A stretch of DNA of 39,541 nt from a virus, in IMG/VR virus record IMGVR_UViG_3300032516_000070, positions 1 to 39,541 of that record, one strand, 5' to 3'. Positions 28,327 through 37,408 of this stretch are shown piece by piece. The notes under the pieces were generated by a model that saw only the letters and a program-made list of their open reading frames with translations, ran no database searches and was not told the DNA's origin. Made by a program: the position numbers and the translations under genes. Numbering within the stretch: the stretch's first letter is position 1; the number at the start of each line of letters is the position of its first letter.

Positions 28327-28746
28327 TTACTCACCCCAGTTGGCATATTCCTGTTCCTGAGCCGTGGTCGCTAATAGCTTGGCATCGATGCGGTCTGCGA
28401 GGAGAATGGGGAAATCATCGATATGTCTGAGAACGGGGTCCTCGAGGAACTTGGCCTTGGTCGGGGGCTTGTGATAGTTCCCGGTGACTTCGTGCACGGC
28501 GGCGGCGTAATCCGTGCCGTAGCCAAAAGCGACCGAGAGCCCTCTTGAGTTGACCTTCGGGTCCTCCACGGTCGCGGAGCGGCGCAGGGTCCCGGTATCG
28601 TGCGGACACTCCAAGACGGATTCCGTCATGATGGTTTCTTCGATGACCTCGACCATTGCGTTTCCGGCCATGAGAAGAAGGTTGGTCCTGAGCGTCTCCA
28701 TGTCCCCGGCAATCTCGCTGAGGTCGTCTATCTTTTTCGTGACCAT
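28327..28746 (-). CDS. HK97-gp10-like neck protein
   Basis: 139 residues. E-C-P-H-D-T-G-T-L-R-R-S-A-T and F-G-Y-G-T-D-Y-A-A-A-V-H-E are hallmark strings of the HK97 gp10 / SPP1 gp16.1 family involved in tail completion. It lies between stopper and terminator as expected. ATG overlaps the stopper-gene stop (TAATG). Confidence 0.88.
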   Translation of the reverse strand: MVTKKIDDLSEIAGDMETLRTNLLLMAGNAMVEVIEETIMTESVLECPHDTGTLRRSATVEDPKVNSRGLSVAFGYGTDYAAAVHEVTGNYHKPPTKAKFLEDPVLRHIDDFPILLADRIDAKLLATTAQEQEYANWGE

Positions 28747-29945
28747 TAGGTATAGACCTCCTTCAGCCAGATTGTCGTATCCGGAGCCGGCTTGCTTGCG
28801 ACCTTCAGGACCAGGGCGGTTTCTCCGGTGGATAACGTGACCTTGTCTGTCTCATCGATGTCCACGCTGCCATCTACAGTTATTTTCGTCGATGCTATCA
28901 GGACCTCTCCTTTTGCGCTCTTTATCCTGATGTTCACGGTTTCGACGTTTCCGTAGATGGTTCTGGCGTCCCTGTATGTGGGCAATCCGTCGTCTCCGAC
29001 GCCTAATTTATGATACAGGCTGAAAGTGGAAATGAGGTGGTTCGCGGCCAGTCCTCTTGGAGCGTTGCAGTCGGGAGTGGAGGATGTCTCCGTGCAATAG
29101 GCCGAATCCCCACTTGCGTTCGTGGCCTTGACCCGGTAATAGTAGAGCGTCCCGTTCGTTCCATTGTGGCAATAGGTCACGGTCGGGGCCGTGACTGTTG
29201 CGAGGAGGGTCGTGGGGCCCGTGGCGGTCCCGTAGTAGACCTTGTAGCCTGTGACCGAACTGGCGCCCTCATAGACAGGCTTGGTCCATGATAGAACGAC
29301 ATGGCGGTCTCCGTAGGCGTCCACGGTCAACGCTGTTGGCGGGTCGGGGACATCGACCGCACTGGTATCCTCCACGTCATCATACCAGGCATTCAGGGCG
29401 CCGCCCGAGCCCAATGCGCCCAGCATGACCCAAGCCACATCACCCCCGCTATTATAATCATATAGAGTTGGAGATGTCGGGTATCTCGTCCCATTGACTT
29501 TCACATAAAATTTATGGGTGTCATTGTTGTAGATGACATCTACGCGGTACTGGGTATTTTCGACTATCGTTACGAGGTCTGTATATGTTCCCGGGCTCGT
29601 ATCATACAGGGCCAGTTTTTTAACTCCGCTTCCGTTTTTGTACGTGACGATTTCTATCTCGGCGTTCCCGGAACTGTCCGCCAGATATGCATCTCCGAGT
29701 TTGGTGGTATCTACCGTATCGACGCAGATGTAGAATGTAAATCTCCTTTCCCCTGTTGCGGCCAGAAGGGAGGTGTGTTTCATGTATGCATATTCGCCCG
29801 CATTTGCGGCGCATTTTACCGAGTTGGGGCTGGAATGGTATTGAGCCGCGTTGACTAGAACCGTACTGGTCCCGGATTTAACTACACTCCAAGGTGAAGC
29901 CGGCGCGTCGCCCACTCTTTGCGAATCGAAGTTGTAGACGGTCAT
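28746..29945 (-). CDS. Head-tail stopper fused to LamG-like and FN3 domains
   Basis: 399 residues. Residues 1-198 form a concanavalin/LamG-like beta-sandwich (RRFTFYICVDTVDT, YRVDVIYNNDTHKFYVKVNG, W-Y-D-D-V at 187-191). Residues 200-292 are a fibronectin type III domain (P-P-T-A-L-T-V, V-V-L-S-W, Y-K-V-Y-Y-G, Y-Y-Y-R-V-K-A-T-N). Residues about 303-399 (G-L-P-T-Y-R-D-A-R-T-I-Y-G-N-V, S-T-K-I-T-V-D-G, D-K-V-T-L-S-T-G) resemble the small head-closure/minor capsid proteins. The gene sits precisely between adaptor and gp10-like genes, where a stopper of about 100 residues is expected. The N-terminal additions would decorate the neck and may bind sugars. Confidence 0.75.
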   Translation of the reverse strand: MTVYNFDSQRVGDAPASPWSVVKSGTSTVLVNAAQYHSSPNSVKCAANAGEYAYMKHTSLLAATGERRFTFYICVDTVDTTKLGDAYLADSSGNAEIEIVTYKNGSGVKKLALYDTSPGTYTDLVTIVENTQYRVDVIYNNDTHKFYVKVNGTRYPTSPTLYDYNSGGDVAWVMLGALGSGGALNAWYDDVEDTSAVDVPDPPTALTVDAYGDRHVVLSWTKPVYEGASSVTGYKVYYGTATGPTTLLATVTAPTVTYCHNGTNGTLYYYRVKATNASGDSAYCTETSSTPDCNAPRGLAANHLISTFSLYHKLGVGDDGLPTYRDARTIYGNVETVNIRIKSAKGEVLIASTKITVDGSVDIDETDKVTLSTGETALVLKVASKPAPDTTIWLKEVYT

Positions 29946-30439
29946 TAATCCGTATCACCGTTGTCTGTGTCTTCGTTGCCCGTATCTGTCGCTTTATCGT
30001 GGTACTCTTTTATTTTGGACTGGTCTAGATTGCCGTCTGGCATCTCGTGGTCTTCACGGACTATCGTTTCATCGATAGCGGTATCTGATGTGTCCCAGAT
30101 TCCGCCGGACTTGGTCAGGAATAGGTCTATCTTTTTCTGCGCCATATCCCGGAGGTCCTCGACCTTCATGCCGGAGGACATCAGGTTCTTGAAAGTGATT
30201 CCGCCAATGGAGTCGACGTAAGTTCCATCGAATATCCCGCGCTCGAGCAGCGCGGCCATGACCGTGAACTTCACCGCGGCCTTAAGCAGCTTCGACGTGG
30301 TATCGGCGCTTCCGCCGCGGGCGACTACTTCATCGTCGACCTCGTCTTCCGCGTCGTCGATTATCGCGTTGATGTCCGCGGTCGATACCTTGGAGTTGGT
30401 GAAGACTACGACTTCCGCCGCGGTGATGTAGGAGCCCAT
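29945..30439 (-). CDS. Head-tail adaptor (gp6-like)
   Basis: 164 residues from ATG 30439, one base after the upstream stop and behind AAAGAGGAA. A longer upstream frame only shadows the Lys/Glu tail of the preceding gene. N-terminal M-G-S-Y-I-T-A-A-E-V followed by helices (ISTADINAIIDDAEDEVDDE-like; K-F-T-V-M-A-A-L-L-E-R) fits the all-helical adaptor family. The acidic C-terminal 45 residues (DTGNEDTDNGDTD) are disordered. Confidence 0.7.
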   Translation of the reverse strand: MGSYITAAEVVVFTNSKVSTADINAIIDDAEDEVDDEVVARGGSADTTSKLLKAAVKFTVMAALLERGIFDGTYVDSIGGITFKNLMSSGMKVEDLRDMAQKKIDLFLTKSGGIWDTSDTAIDETIVREDHEMPDGNLDQSKIKEYHDKATDTGNEDTDNGDTD

Positions 30440-30440
30440 G

Positions 30441-30815
30441 TTATTCCTCTTTCTTTTCTTCCTTCGGTTCTTCCTTCTTTTCTTCCGGCTTCTTCTCATC
30501 GAGAGGGAAAGGGAGAAGGGGGATTTCCTTCCCCATCTGATATTGCCCCATGGCCTTTCCGAGTATCGTCTCCCCTCCGAAGCCGGCTATGAACGCCATT
30601 CCAATATAGGCGACATGGTAGATGAGGTCGCCGCCCGAGTTCTGGACCCAGAGTAGCACGGATGCGCCGGCGCCGACCAGGGCTGCCTTGAGGGCGCCCT
30701 GCTTGGTCATGTTCTCATCCTTCTGTTTCTTCATCCAGGCGTAGTTCACGACCGCTCCAAATCCGCCTGCGACCAACCCTACAATCAATAATGCCAACTG
30801 TCGATATTCTTCCAT
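30441..30815 (-). CDS. Small membrane protein, holin candidate
   Basis: 124 residues. Three hydrophobic segments, at about 5-24 (YRQLALLIVGLVAGGFGAVV), 42-58 and 66-88 (IYHVAYIGMAFIAGFGGETI), and a Lys/Glu-rich soluble tail. Size and layout fit class I/III holins. No endolysin is near or elsewhere, so lysis may use another mechanism, or this may be a virion membrane protein. CGGAGGAATCTGAA precedes the ATG. Confidence 0.65.
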   Translation of the reverse strand: MEEYRQLALLIVGLVAGGFGAVVNYAWMKKQKDENMTKQGALKAALVGAGASVLLWVQNSGGDLIYHVAYIGMAFIAGFGGETILGKAMGQYQMGKEIPLLPFPLDEKKPEEKKEEPKEEKKEE

Positions 30816-30816
30816 T

Positions 30817-31179
30817 TCAGATTCCTCCGAAGCGAGTGAGACACGCAGCCGCCACTGTTCCCCCAGTCATTATGAGGGCGATGACGATGCCTGCGATGAT
30901 TTTCCAGGTGAGCTTCCCGCGACCGTGGACCTGGTCGAAGGTCTTCTCCCCCTTCGTGCATGGGCATCTATCCGTCCTTGTCTTCATTGCGAGTTTCAAT
31001 GCGTCCATCCTCTTATCAAGGGAATTGAAACGGAGATTGCCGGCCTTGATTCGTTCGTCGTTCCAGTAGACTTTGACGAATATGGCCTCAACGGTCTTTT
31101 CGATGTCGATTGAGCCGCCTGACGAACGATATGAATTGAGGGCTTCCAATGCCTCGGCCTTCTCTTTTTCGGTCGTCAT
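30817..31179 (-). CDS. Coiled-coil protein with C-terminal membrane anchor
   Basis: 120 residues from ATG 31179, overlapping the giant gene's stop by four bases (ATGA). Helical N-terminal 85 residues with R-C-P-C-T near 86-90, then a hydrophobic helix at about 99-116 (IIAGIVIALIMTGGTVAAA). Layout resembles holin-associated anchors such as XhlA. It probably works with the membrane protein encoded next. Confidence 0.65.
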   Translation of the reverse strand: MTTEKEKAEALEALNSYRSSGGSIDIEKTVEAIFVKVYWNDERIKAGNLRFNSLDKRMDALKLAMKTRTDRCPCTKGEKTFDQVHGRGKLTWKIIAGIVIALIMTGGTVAAACLTRFGGI

Positions 31180-34100
31180 ATCCCGGACCACCTCATCGCC
31201 CCATATCCCGCTTTTGGAATTGCCTGTGGCCTCGCAATTGGGAGCGGTGTGTTGCCTTCGTCGTAGATTGCCGCATTGTTCCCGAGCATGATTAAACCGT
31301 ATCCTGACATGACGTTGCTGTGCCTGAGCTCGGACACCGTGCCTATCTGGATGGTTCCATTGTTGACCGTGATTCCGCTTCTCACTATCTTCCCGTTGAT
31401 ATTTATTATGGTCGAGGCTCCGATGGTGGAGGTTGAGAACACGCTATTGGCCGTAAACGTGATTGTAGAGGCGTAATCGTCTCCGGTGTAGAACGACCCG
31501 GACGTGTTAGCTATGTCGTATGTACATGCCTTGCTTGATGCCGCTGAGCCGAAATAGACGGAACTGGTAACCCCGGGTGCTACGTCTCCTTCCCAATTAC
31601 CCGCTGTGCTGGCTAACGCGTCCGCTCCTCCTCCGTCCCAGACGTAATAACCTGTTATTCCGAAGTCCCAATTATGGTCATTCCCTAAATCTGTTGAGAA
31701 CGCCGCTTCGCATTCTAGTCCGCCACTTGCGTCGCAGTCATGTACTGCTACGTTGGCGAAGTCCTGAGTGCACCCAACAGATAATGTTAGGTTCCAGTGA
31801 CTGGTATGTATAGTGGAGGAGAGGGTGAGAAGTTGTCCTGTGGCTCCGTTCAAATGCGCGTAGGTCCCAATCGTTTGGGTCTTTGTCGCTTCGAACTGAT
31901 ATTCACATGCGGCTGTAACGGTGATGGTCAACGTTGCCCATGAATTATCTCCGAGTATCGAATAAGGAGACGTTTGGCCGGTGAAATCTACGATAGATGT
32001 GTTCTTGTTAAATGTCCCTGAATTGCTCCATGCCACATTACCGGCTGTCTCACCTGTAATTGTAATCGTACTCGTTCCACCGTTAAAGGTTCCGCCTGTG
32101 GATATTGTCAAATCTTTTAGCGTTCCTGCCCAACTTGTATTTCCACCGAGGGTTCCAGCGGTTGTAACGTCTCCCGTCGCGGTGAATGCGTAAGTAGATG
32201 GGGTGAGGGAGGTTGAGGCACTCACGGTTAATGCCGTGCATTGTTCGGCTTGGTCTAGAGTGAGTACGGAATTAAACGGTGTGGAGTAAGAGGTTGCATT
32301 GGAGATAGTCAGGTTATCAGTATTGGCTACCTCGTAAGCCGCGTCGGGAGCAGAGGCTGACATGATTCCCCTGAAAACAGTTGCGTTGGCTACGCCTTGG
32401 TCTATTTTCGACATCATCCAACCCGATGTTGCTTGTTCGCTTACTGTCGAATAAGTACATCCGCTGAACTGGCCCTGTGACGCGGTTCTCAGATTAATAT
32501 CCTCTTGGAGATATGTGTTGGTTCTCGAACCCGTGAATGTGGAATTGGTGACAGTGAGTATCGAGCCTACGGGTAGTCTTATTCCGCCGTGAGCGGCTCC
32601 GGCTTGAGTGACTGTTATATTATCTATTGTTGCCGTGCATCCAGTCGTTACGTCCCCGAAATCGAATGCACTTATGTTTGAAGCTGTACTGGTCGCGAGG
32701 ATGGTTGTGTAGGTAACATTCAATGTCGCTCCGTTATAGATTTGGATTCTCGAAATATTAACGGTGTGTCCCCAGATTACATTATGGCTCGCCGTCCCTG
32801 TCGAAGTGAAGATTCCGTATATTGATATTTTATTGGTGGCCACCCCCTCGATTTGGGTATCGGCGATTATGCACGTAAGGGTATCTGTTGCCGAAATTAC
32901 AAGAGAGTCGGTTTTGATATTGCCAGCGATTGTGATTGTTATCCCTGTGCCGGGGGTTGTCATTTGGGCGGAATATAGATTTAGATAAATCATATTGAGC
33001 GAAACCGTTGCCCAGTTAAATGCCAATCCGGATGAGCTGGTTAGAATGCTCGTTGTCCTGCTCGTACCTACTAGGCTTCCGCCGTTTACGTTAACCGTGC
33101 CCGTTGCTCCGCCGTCTATTGTTACGGATGCCGCGACTGTCTTGGTCCCGGTTCCGAGATTGATAGTTCCTCCCGAGTTGGTTATCCCAGCGTTTATCGT
33201 TCCGGTCCATGCGGTGTTGCTTCCGAATGTTCCCGTATTGGTAAGTACTCCTCCGTTTTGGAAGGTTCCTGTTGTCATGGATACGATTCCGGCATTCGTT
33301 ATTATCCCGGTGGTGGAGAAGGCTTGGGCTACTAGTGCTAAAGTTGTGGAGGCGGAGGTAGCCAACGTTGCGCAGGCTTCGGTTTGATTTAATGTGAAAA
33401 CCGAATCAAAGCTGGTCGAATACGCGTTTGCGTTCTTAATCGAGAAGTTGTCAGTTGCGAGCATCTGATAAGAAGCATCCATGCTATTAGCGTTCGCAAT
33501 CCCGTAAAAGACATGCGCGTTCGCAACTCCCTGGTCCGCTATACTGGAGAGCCAACCGCTCGTAGCCTGCATTCCTATTTTATTATTGGTCGTGGTGCAG
33601 GAGGATAGCTCACCGGCACATCCGGTGTTTACCGTGAGGTCCATTCCATTATTCCATGTTGCCCCGTTCGTTCCTGTGAAGGTCGTTCCTGTAATTATCT
33701 GAGCGGTCGCGTTGTTGAACTGGAAGGAACGATACCCGGTCCAAGTACCTCCGGTTATGGCGGATGTGCCCGACAGAATTACGTCCTTCGCTGAATTGCA
33801 GGTAACGATATTTGCGGCCATTGTTATCGTGTCTGTCAGAGCTATTGTTACTCCGTCAACCCCTATATTCCCCGCTACTGTAAGGTTCTTTGAAGTACCC
33901 GGGAAGACAATATCGAATTGAACATCTACTAGATTGAGAGAGCAAGTATTCCACGTCCACGTCCCCGTACTGGCTATTATACTGGTTGTTGCACTGGCTC
34001 CGTTCCATACTGTGGATGCGCCTAATGTGGTGGTTCCCGCGTTGGTATAACTTTTGGAGGCGGATTGGGTTACAGTTACAGATGCGGAGGTGGTGAGGGT

Positions 34101-36485
34101 GTCATTTGCAGTTGTGGTCCATGCCCCGATTGAGCAATTGCCTGTTAGGTTTACCGTGCATCCTCCGCCGCCGGTAGCTCCGGTTATCGCGGAGTAATTA
34201 ATCCACTTGATATTCCATATTCCAGCGGTGTTGTCCCAATTCCAATCTGTGCCCGTTGCGACAATGAGTTTATCCGTGGCCGTTCCGAAAACCGAGGCCG
34301 CATTGACCGTATTCCCGTATGCTTGGAATATCCCATTGTTCGTGATTGCTCCGGCTACGCTGACCGTCCCGACCGTGAGGGTGATGTTTCCGTTGGTTTG
34401 AAGAGTATTGGTGGCATTGGTCGTGATTGTGCTCTTTACCGTCAGGGCTTCCGCATTCGAGACTACGCAGGATGCTCCACCATTTAGGGTAAGGTTTGTA
34501 ATGGATGCACCGTTCATTTGTAGGGATTGCACTCCATTCAAATCGCAGGTAAGGGTTGCTCCGTTATCAGTGTAGGTTGCGTTGTTATCGAAGATTGCGC
34601 CTGAGAATGTAAGGGTCGCTCCGGTTGGACTTGAAATGGTTCCGCCTACGTCGTTCGTTACGTTCGCATTGAAATCTCCGGTCCACGCCGTATTCCTGCC
34701 CAACACGCCCCCGCTGTTTACCGTGACTGCGCCGTTGAAGGTGATGGTCGCGGTTGAAACATTACTCAACCCGTTAGCGTCTGATATTGAAGTCGCTCCA
34801 GTCACGGTTAGATTTTGAACTGTGCCGTAGACGTTGTGCAAACCCCCAAGCGTTATGGTAAGGTTGTTGTCTATCGTTAACCCCGTAGTAATGATGTAAA
34901 CATATCTCGCCGTCGTAGTCTTATTGATAACTACATTGTACAAGTTGCCCGTTCCCGATATACCAAGGTCTTGTTCGCTCCCACTTCCAGTAAAATTAAC
35001 AGTACCGGAATCTGCGTTTAGAGTGCTCCCCGCCTGAGTTCTTAGGGTGATATAAGACGACGCCCCCGCGAATGTGGAGCTTCCCGTCGCATTCGGTAAG
35101 TTGAGAGTTCCGCCGCTTGTCACATCTATATTGGCAGCACCCCCAACAGAGCAAGTCCACGCAGTATTCCCGCCCAGAACACCTAAATTATTTATCGTGA
35201 CAGCGCCGTTGAAGGTGCATACACTTGTGTTCGGGGTTAAGGTTCCGGTGATTGAGTTTGCTCCCGCGCACGTGTACGCGTAATTCGTTCCGGTGTCGAT
35301 GGTAGCGCCCGTATTGATTGTGACTGCCTTGAATTGTATCGAGGCGTTTCCGAGTGTCGTGGTCCCCGCAAGGTCGAATACTATGGTTCCAGAACTGTGT
35401 GTAAGTACAGTGGGGGAGGTAAAGGTTGCACCCGAGTAAGTCCATGAACCGCTGACGTTCGGCGCGATTAAGGTTCCAGCACTTGCTATGAGATTGCCGT
35501 CCATGTTCAACGTGTAAGCGGTGGCTGCAGTTCCCATCGAGGCTCCGGCTCCAATCGTTGTAGTGCCATCGATATGAAGGGTTCCGGCTCCTGTTGTCAA
35601 CCCCCCTGAAACTCCTGCTCCAACAATTAGATTGCCAGTAATATTAGAAGTTCCTGTTCCATTCGCATACGTTCCGCCATCATTGATTGTTATAGCCGCG
35701 GCGGTGTGGGTAACGGCATTGAGAGTAAGAGTATCGGTAACAGAACAAGTAGTCGTTCCGAGCGCGTAGGTAGAGCAATCAAACGCACCGGCTGTAATCG
35801 CCAGAGCAGAACAAGTAAAAGCCGCTCCTAGTGTAATAGTTTTCGTAGTTGCGTTGATTGTTAGTTTGGGGAGATTGGTCTGGTCACTACTGAAAGTGCC
35901 AGTATCTGTACAGACAAAGCCTTCCGTGCCTGCGTACGTGCCACTTCCGCCAAAATCAACCGCTACGTTTCCAGCAACATTGATACTATTGCTGATTGTA
36001 AGGTTTCCTGTATATCCCGTTGTGAGGGTGAACGATAAGAGGGATGCTGTTGCTTCGTCTACGGTGCATCCGAATACTGACGTTGCGTCAAGAACTATAT
36101 CTTCTCCAGCGGCGGGCTTGTGGGCTAGGGACCAATTGTTATCGAGGCCCCACGTTGACGCTCCCGCGGCAGACCATGTATTAGTCGCACACGCCTTTGC
36201 ATTCAGGGCCGACCTTAGCCCCTCTACGCCGTGTTCATGTATCCAGTCACGGTCGTAGACCCCGTTGCCTACTTCGTAGCCGCTTGTGTCCTCTCTTGGG
36301 CCTTCCCAGCTATCCGAGTAGAGTATGGTGGTGATTTCAGGGGGAGAGAGCCCGCATGTCTCCATGCGCCGGATAATATCCCGTACCTCAAGCCCAAGTT
36401 CCTCCGCTATATCTTCGGGAGTGTAGCCACCCTCGATTAGCTCCTCGATTAGAGCCACGAAGTCCACTTGGGAGAGGTCAAACAT
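31176..36485 (-). CDS. Giant beta-solenoid surface protein (1769 residues)
   Basis: The largest gene. Residues 1-60 are a helical module (G-Y-T-P-E-D-I-A-E-E-L-G-L-E-V-R-D-I-I-R-R-M). From about 100 onward it is Thr/Gly/Asn/Ala-rich short strands (repeated G-T-x-T, T-I-x-G, N-x-G-T-F), typical of parallel beta-helix adhesins. The module N-W-x7-P-A-x-G-E-D near 115-130 recurs near residue 1620 (G-N-W-E-G-D-V-A-P-G-V) and in the tail-tip protein. A block of about 100 residues is duplicated internally (A-T-S-G-W-L-S-S-I-A-D-Q-G-V-A-N-A and A-T-S-G-W-M-M-S-K-I-D-Q-G-V-A-N-A). No enzyme motif. Placed between head and neck genes, it may be a capsid or neck fibre for host attachment. Confidence 0.85.
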   Translation of the reverse strand: MFDLSQVDFVALIEELIEGGYTPEDIAEELGLEVRDIIRRMETCGLSPPEITTILYSDSWEGPREDTSGYEVGNGVYDRDWIHEHGVEGLRSALNAKACATNTWSAAGASTWGLDNNWSLAHKPAAGEDIVLDATSVFGCTVDEATASLLSFTLTTGYTGNLTISNSINVAGNVAVDFGGSGTYAGTEGFVCTDTGTFSSDQTNLPKLTINATTKTITLGAAFTCSALAITAGAFDCSTYALGTTTCSVTDTLTLNAVTHTAAAITINDGGTYANGTGTSNITGNLIVGAGVSGGLTTGAGTLHIDGTTTIGAGASMGTAATAYTLNMDGNLIASAGTLIAPNVSGSWTYSGATFTSPTVLTHSSGTIVFDLAGTTTLGNASIQFKAVTINTGATIDTGTNYAYTCAGANSITGTLTPNTSVCTFNGAVTINNLGVLGGNTAWTCSVGGAANIDVTSGGTLNLPNATGSSTFAGASSYITLRTQAGSTLNADSGTVNFTGSGSEQDLGISGTGNLYNVVINKTTTARYVYIITTGLTIDNNLTITLGGLHNVYGTVQNLTVTGATSISDANGLSNVSTATITFNGAVTVNSGGVLGRNTAWTGDFNANVTNDVGGTISSPTGATLTFSGAIFDNNATYTDNGATLTCDLNGVQSLQMNGASITNLTLNGGASCVVSNAEALTVKSTITTNATNTLQTNGNITLTVGTVSVAGAITNNGIFQAYGNTVNAASVFGTATDKLIVATGTDWNWDNTAGIWNIKWINYSAITGATGGGGCTVNLTGNCSIGAWTTTANDTLTTSASVTVTQSASKSYTNAGTTTLGASTVWNGASATTSIIASTGTWTWNTCSLNLVDVQFDIVFPGTSKNLTVAGNIGVDGVTIALTDTITMAANIVTCNSAKDVILSGTSAITGGTWTGYRSFQFNNATAQIITGTTFTGTNGATWNNGMDLTVNTGCAGELSSCTTTNNKIGMQATSGWLSSIADQGVANAHVFYGIANANSMDASYQMLATDNFSIKNANAYSTSFDSVFTLNQTEACATLATSASTTLALVAQAFSTTGIITNAGIVSMTTGTFQNGGVLTNTGTFGSNTAWTGTINAGITNSGGTINLGTGTKTVAASVTIDGGATGTVNVNGGSLVGTSRTTSILTSSSGLAFNWATVSLNMIYLNLYSAQMTTPGTGITITIAGNIKTDSLVISATDTLTCIIADTQIEGVATNKISIYGIFTSTGTASHNVIWGHTVNISRIQIYNGATLNVTYTTILATSTASNISAFDFGDVTTGCTATIDNITVTQAGAAHGGIRLPVGSILTVTNSTFTGSRTNTYLQEDINLRTASQGQFSGCTYSTVSEQATSGWMMSKIDQGVANATVFRGIMSASAPDAAYEVANTDNLTISNATSYSTPFNSVLTLDQAEQCTALTVSASTSLTPSTYAFTATGDVTTAGTLGGNTSWAGTLKDLTISTGGTFNGGTSTITITGETAGNVAWSNSGTFNKNTSIVDFTGQTSPYSILGDNSWATLTITVTAACEYQFEATKTQTIGTYAHLNGATGQLLTLSSTIHTSHWNLTLSVGCTQDFANVAVHDCDASGGLECEAAFSTDLGNDHNWDFGITGYYVWDGGGADALASTAGNWEGDVAPGVTSSVYFGSAASSKACTYDIANTSGSFYTGDDYASTITFTANSVFSTSTIGASTIININGKIVRSGITVNNGTIQIGTVSELRHSNVMSGYGLIMLGNNAAIYDEGNTPLPIARPQAIPKAGYGAMRWSGI

Positions 36486-36489
36486 GTGT

Positions 36490-36888
36490 TCACGCTTCGT
36501 CTGTCTTTTCCTTCTTGAAGTCGGTGAAGTATGCGAGAGGTATCTGGTTCTTGCCTTCCAGTTCCTTTCGTCTGGCCTCGGACTGCTTCCGTCCCGCGCC
36601 TATTCCGAAGTGCTTCTGGAGCTGAGTAAGGATATTATAGACCGCCTTCTCCTGCTCCACGCCCGCGCTGCCGTACTTGTAGAACCTCGGGGTAGTCCTG
36701 ACCTTGCAGGTCACGACATCGTCCTTGACCTCGAAGCCGAACACCGCCTTGAATGCCTGCTCGTTGTTCTCATCTTTGAAGTTGAGCAGTTTCTCGGTGA
36801 TGCCCCAGCGTTCTCCGGCGTAGTCGAAGCCCTCCATGGGCTTGTCGGCCAACTTCATCGCCAGTTCCCAGTTGTTTTCGTTTCCCAT
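36490..36888 (-). CDS. Hypothetical head-region protein
   Basis: 132 residues, MGNENNWELAMKLADKP. Mixed helix/strand; the middle has F-G-F-E-V-K-D-D-V-V-T-C-K-V-R-T-T-P-R. The tail is helical and charged. Starts two bases after the upstream stop region and ends four bases before the giant gene. Family unknown; might be a chaperone or anchor for the fibre, as such genes often precede fibres. Confidence 0.72.
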   Translation of the reverse strand: MGNENNWELAMKLADKPMEGFDYAGERWGITEKLLNFKDENNEQAFKAVFGFEVKDDVVTCKVRTTPRFYKYGSAGVEQEKAVYNILTQLQKHFGIGAGRKQSEARRKELEGKNQIPLAYFTDFKKEKTDEA

Positions 36889-36889
36889 A

Positions 36890-37192
36890 TTATTTCCGTC
36901 CTATTAGTTTGAGGCCCTGTTTCTGAGCCTCCTTTTCCAATTCTGGTATCTTTATCCTCTTTCCAACCAAACGGTTTCGGAGACGCCGCTCATCGAAGCG
37001 GTCTGATATTCCATCCCGCATTATCCGCTTGATTTCCGTATGGTCCGGTTCGAACCACTGTCTCTGTTTTCCTTTGCCACCTCCTTTCATGGGCAACTCC
37101 ACTTGCACCTCTATCCTATCCTTTCGGAATGGGTGCGCCCGCACGTCCGTGACGAGTGCCCTGATTTCACGACGTACGAGGAATGGCTTCAT
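36890..37192 (-). CDS. Hypothetical basic protein
   Basis: 100 residues, 25-30% Lys/Arg, MKPFLVRREIRALVTDV. A beta half (D-R-I-E-V-Q-V-E-L-P-M) precedes helices (H-T-E-I-K-R-I-M-R-D-G-I). The ATG overlaps the upstream stop by four bases. Possibly DNA- or head-binding; not recognised. Confidence 0.7.
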   Translation of the reverse strand: MKPFLVRREIRALVTDVRAHPFRKDRIEVQVELPMKGGGKGKQRQWFEPDHTEIKRIMRDGISDRFDERRLRNRLVGKRIKIPELEKEAQKQGLKLIGRK

Positions 37193-37407
37193 TTTCCGAC
37201 CATCTTTATGAACGTCGCAAGGTGTTCGCTCGCGGCGGTCAACTGTCCTTTTAGACTTTGCCGATTCTTAACCCCCAGATTCTTAGTATCTGAAATTGCC
37301 AAATCATCTTTATCAACCTGAGAGATTAGAACCTCAATATCGGCTAGTAACGCTTTAGCCGAATCCTGACGTTCCAGTATTGCTATTTTAGTGAGGATGA
37401 AAACCAC
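37189..37407 (-). CDS. Small helical head-region protein
   Basis: 72 residues, GTG start just after the preceding stop. Helical throughout (ILERQDSAKALLADIEVLIS ... LKGQLTAASEHLATFIKMVG). No cysteine. The next gene is coupled by ATGA. Function unknown. Confidence 0.65.
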   Translation of the reverse strand: MVFILTKIAILERQDSAKALLADIEVLISQVDKDDLAISDTKNLGVKNRQSLKGQLTAASEHLATFIKMVGK

Positions 37408-37408
37408 C

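Noticed and set aside
30440-30499. Extended N terminus (Arg/Lys-rich) for the head-tail adaptor
   Set aside because: It only re-reads the Lys/Glu-rich tail of the upstream membrane-protein gene in another frame. ATG 30439 follows the upstream stop by one base and has AAAGAGGAA ahead.
31176-36485. CRISPR-like or tandem DNA repeats
   Set aside because: The repetitive look comes from protein-level Gly/Thr/Asn motifs of a solenoid. No evenly spaced identical DNA repeats with spacers are present.
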